Assembly (NCBI GenBank): GCA_900553295.1
Contig: USCR01000152.1
Span: 1-5,445 of the forward strand
DNA length: 5,445 nucleotides
Origin: an uncultured Eubacteriales bacterium
Lineage (GTDB): Bacteria; Bacillota; Clostridia; Christensenellales; Aristaeellaceae
Direction: 5' to 3'
In this document: piece after piece, positions 3,430 to 5,445 of the stretch
How positions within the stretch are numbered: position 1 is the first letter of the stretch
How the letters are laid out: each line of letters begins with the position of its first letter
Notes under the pieces: generated by a model
Told to the model about the DNA's origin: nothing
Databases searched by the model: none
Seen by the model: the letters and a program-made list of their open reading frames with translations, nothing else
Made by a program: the position numbers and the translations under genes

Positions 3430-5445
3430 ATGACCAAGTTACCCGATCATCCCCAGAGCCAGGCAGAATACCAGCACCTGCAGCAGACCTGCGACGTCAT
3501 CAGCCTGGAAACCCGCAAGCTGGAGGCGGAAACCGGCGTGGGCGCGGAGGAAAAGCGCGTGGTGTCCGTGCCCCAGGACGCCACCATGGACGAGATCGTC
3601 GCCCTGGACATTTTCCGCATGAAGCTGGATACCCTGCACCAGCTGGGCCTGGCGGCCCATCAGGCGTACTTTGCCCGGCTGGACTTCATCCCGGCGGGGG
3701 GCAAGCCGGAAACCCACTACCTGGGCCGCTGGGGGGTGATGACCACCCCGGAGTTTGACACGGTGGTGGTGGACTGGCGCTCCCCAGTGGCGAACCTGTA
3801 TTATTCCGGGCAGATCGGCCCCATGTCCTATGCCGCGCCGGATGGCACGGTGACGGGGGAATTGACCCTCAAGCGCATGCTCACCGTCCGCGACCGGGAG
3901 CTGCTGGGCCTGTTCGACAGCGGGGTGGTGAGCCAGGACGCCTATCTGCAAAGCGTGCTGGGACAGGTCTCCTCGGACAAGCTGCGGGAAATCGTCACCA
4001 CCATACAGGCGGAGCAGAACCTAGTGATTCGCCACCCTGCCCGGCAGCCGCTGATTGTGCAGGGCGTGGCCGGCAGCGGCAAGACCACCATCGCCCTGCA
4101 CCGCATTGCCTGGCTGCTCTATGCCCATCGGGAGACCCTGCGGCCCGAGCAGCTGATGATCCTGGCGCCCAATCCGCTGTTCCTGGACTATATCTCCCAG
4201 GTGCTGCCGGACTTGGGCGTGGAGCGGGTGGTGCAAACCACCTTCCAGGGCCTGTGCCAGGGCCTGCTGGGCAAGCAGCTGCCCAAGGTGCGGGCTGTGA
4301 CCCGGCTGGAGGACAAGCTCCAGGCCACCCCCGGGGAACGGGCGGCGGTGGGCGCGGTGCTGCGGCGGAAGGGTTCCCTGGCCTTCAAGGCATCCATCGA
4401 GGACTTCGTGGCCCGGTGGCAGGAGGAAATGCTGCCCCAGACCGGGTGGACCTTCGGCAATGTAATCCTGTTCAGCCAGGCGGAGCTGAGAGCCATTTTC
4501 CTCAAGCAGCTGGCGCCCTTTCCCCTCAAGGCGCGCATGGACGAAATGAAGAAGTACCTCCGCCGCCGCCTGAAAACCGCCGCCGATGAGATGAAGCGCA
4601 AGCTGGAGGCCATGGCCCAGGAGCGGCTGGATACCCTGCTGGCGCGCCTGCCCGACGGGCCGGAGCGCCGCGCCCGGGCCACCCGGCTGCTGGAGAGTCG
4701 GGACCAGCGCCTGCGGGAGGTGGACGAGCGGGCCGCGGCCTACCTGAAGGAGTACGCCAAGCTGTGGCCGGACGTCTCCCTGGCCACGGTGTACGGGCTG
4801 TATCTGCGCCGCTGCGAGGCGCAAAGCGTGCAGGACGCAACCCTGCCCTACCTGGAAAAGGGGCAGGCCCAGCTGGAGGACCTGCCTGCGCTGGTTACCC
4901 TGGGCCGCCTCATCTGCGGGGTGAAACAGTTGCCCATTCGCCATGTGGTGGTGGACGAGTGTCAGGATTTCTCCCCCTATCAGGTGCAGCTGCTGCGGGA
5001 GCTTACCGCCGGGGCGTCCTTTACCCTGGTGGGGGATTTGATGCAGGGCGTCCACGAGGAGGAGGGCATCCACAGCTTCAGTGAGTGGATGGAGCCGGTG
5101 TTCCACGGGGAAGCAGCCCTGCGGCAGCTGGTAACCAGTTATCGCAACACCGTGGAGATCATGACCCTGGCCAGCCGGGTAGCCGCCCGCCATCCCAGCT
5201 GGAGGCCCGGCCGGTGCTGCGTCACGGGGAAGCGCCCCGGGCATACCCTTGCCGGGATGAAAAGGAACGCATCCAGCGCATTGCCGCACTGGCCAAGCAG
5301 TGGCAGGAGGAAGGCTATCACACCGTGGCGGTGATTGAGAAAACCAAGGCCCGGGCCGAGGCCACCTGGCGGGCGCTGAAAAAGCAGCTGCCTGTGCGGC
5401 TACTGGCCGAGGGGGACACCGCCTACGCCGGGGGCCTGCTGGTGC
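3430..5445 (+). CDS. helD: HelD-family RNA polymerase recycling motor (UvrD-like superfamily 1 ATPase), frameshifted near 5195, runs off the right edge
   Basis: HelD proteins use ATP to strip stalled RNA polymerase from DNA in Gram-positive bacteria. With the frame rejoined, 672 codons are present and the end is beyond the window. The start at 3430 follows GGAAAGGCGG (3411-3420); an in-frame ATG at 3409 lacks such a site. Residues 1-85 are a helical N-terminal arm. VVVDWRSPVANLYYSG (112-127) and REIVTTIQAEQNLVIR (186-201) are typical of HelD. Walker A is GVAGSGKTT (212-220) and motif Ia LMILAPNPLF (242-251). A long charged helical insert (about 361-442) replaces the usual helicase inserts. 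Walker B is DECQD (509-513), motif III LVGDLMQGV (533-541), motif IV SYRNTVEIM (570-578). After RHP (587-589) the original frame turns into unrelated sequence and stops at 5332-5334, while the -1 frame continues family-like as ARPVLRHGEAPRAY and RIAALAKQWQEEGYHTVAVI to the edge. Motifs V and VI would lie beyond the window. If the frameshift is real, the product lacks them and is probably inactive. Divergent from the LicC-type operon. Confidence 0.88.
5191..5199 (+). other. Probable -1 frameshift site inside helD
   Basis: Codons CAT CCC AGC are the last in the original frame that make sense; from about 5196 the conserved continuation (CAG CTG GAG GCC, Gln-Leu-Glu-Ala) is one base out. One missing C in the CCC run would explain it, although the exact base could lie elsewhere in about 5185-5215. 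There is no X-XXY-YYZ slippery heptamer here, so programmed frameshifting is unlikely. A sequencing or assembly error or a real mutation fits better. Confidence 0.8.

Noticed and set aside
5188..5200. Programmed -1 ribosomal frameshift in helD
   Set aside because: There is no slippery heptamer and no evident downstream stimulatory structure, and HelD is not known to use frameshifting. An indel is the simpler explanation.
4021..5289. 422-codon open frame on the minus strand
   Set aside because: It is antisense to helD, which has clear ATPase motifs. The product is Gln/Gly/Leu/His-rich and matches no family I recognise.

Overview
The window reads as chromosomal DNA of a GC-rich Gram-positive bacterium, most likely an uncultured gut-type clostridium. 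The indications are consensus sigma-A promoters, strong AGGAGG-type ribosome binding sites, a single-chain dimeric glycyl-tRNA synthetase, a secreted PrsA/SurA-like foldase with a Firmicutes-type signal peptide, a LicC-type cytidylyltransferase and a HelD-family RNA polymerase recycling motor. Strong third-position GC bias produces long false reading frames opposite the real genes. I cannot name the genus. Christensenellales or Oscillospirales would fit the signal-peptide style and GC, but this is an impression.

Layout. Four genes lie on the minus strand, read right to left from about 3163 down to the left edge. They are a winged-helix/LicC-type nucleotidyltransferase (2264-3163), a 97-residue coiled-coil protein in the same operon (1957-2250), a secreted peptidyl-prolyl isomerase-like protein (441-1853), and the first 96 codons of glycyl-tRNA synthetase (1-288, cut by the edge). 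A fifth gene, a HelD-type helicase, is divergently transcribed on the plus strand from 3430 to the right edge. Its reading frame is broken near 5195. The largest space without a gene is the 266-base divergent intergenic region (3164-3429). It holds two back-to-back promoters, a 17-bp dyad between them and a structured leader for the helicase gene.

Transcription units. The nucleotidyltransferase and coiled-coil genes share one promoter (3198-3226) and are separated by 13 bases, with the second gene's ribosome binding site starting inside the first gene's stop codon. The isomerase gene has its own weak extended -10 promoter, which overlaps a hairpin that may end the upstream operon, and it ends in a textbook intrinsic terminator. 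glyQS follows with an almost perfect promoter and a short leader that leaves no room for a T-box.

The parts most worth a second look are all in or near the divergent region. They are a possible operator between the two -35 boxes, beside a gene whose product carries a winged-helix domain fused to an enzyme; a leader with four successive hairpins and a possible Shine-Dalgarno switch in front of helD; and the helD frameshift. The foldase has lost both canonical parvulin histidines. I see no mobile element, CRISPR array, tRNA or rRNA, and no clear multi-gene system that is wholly new.
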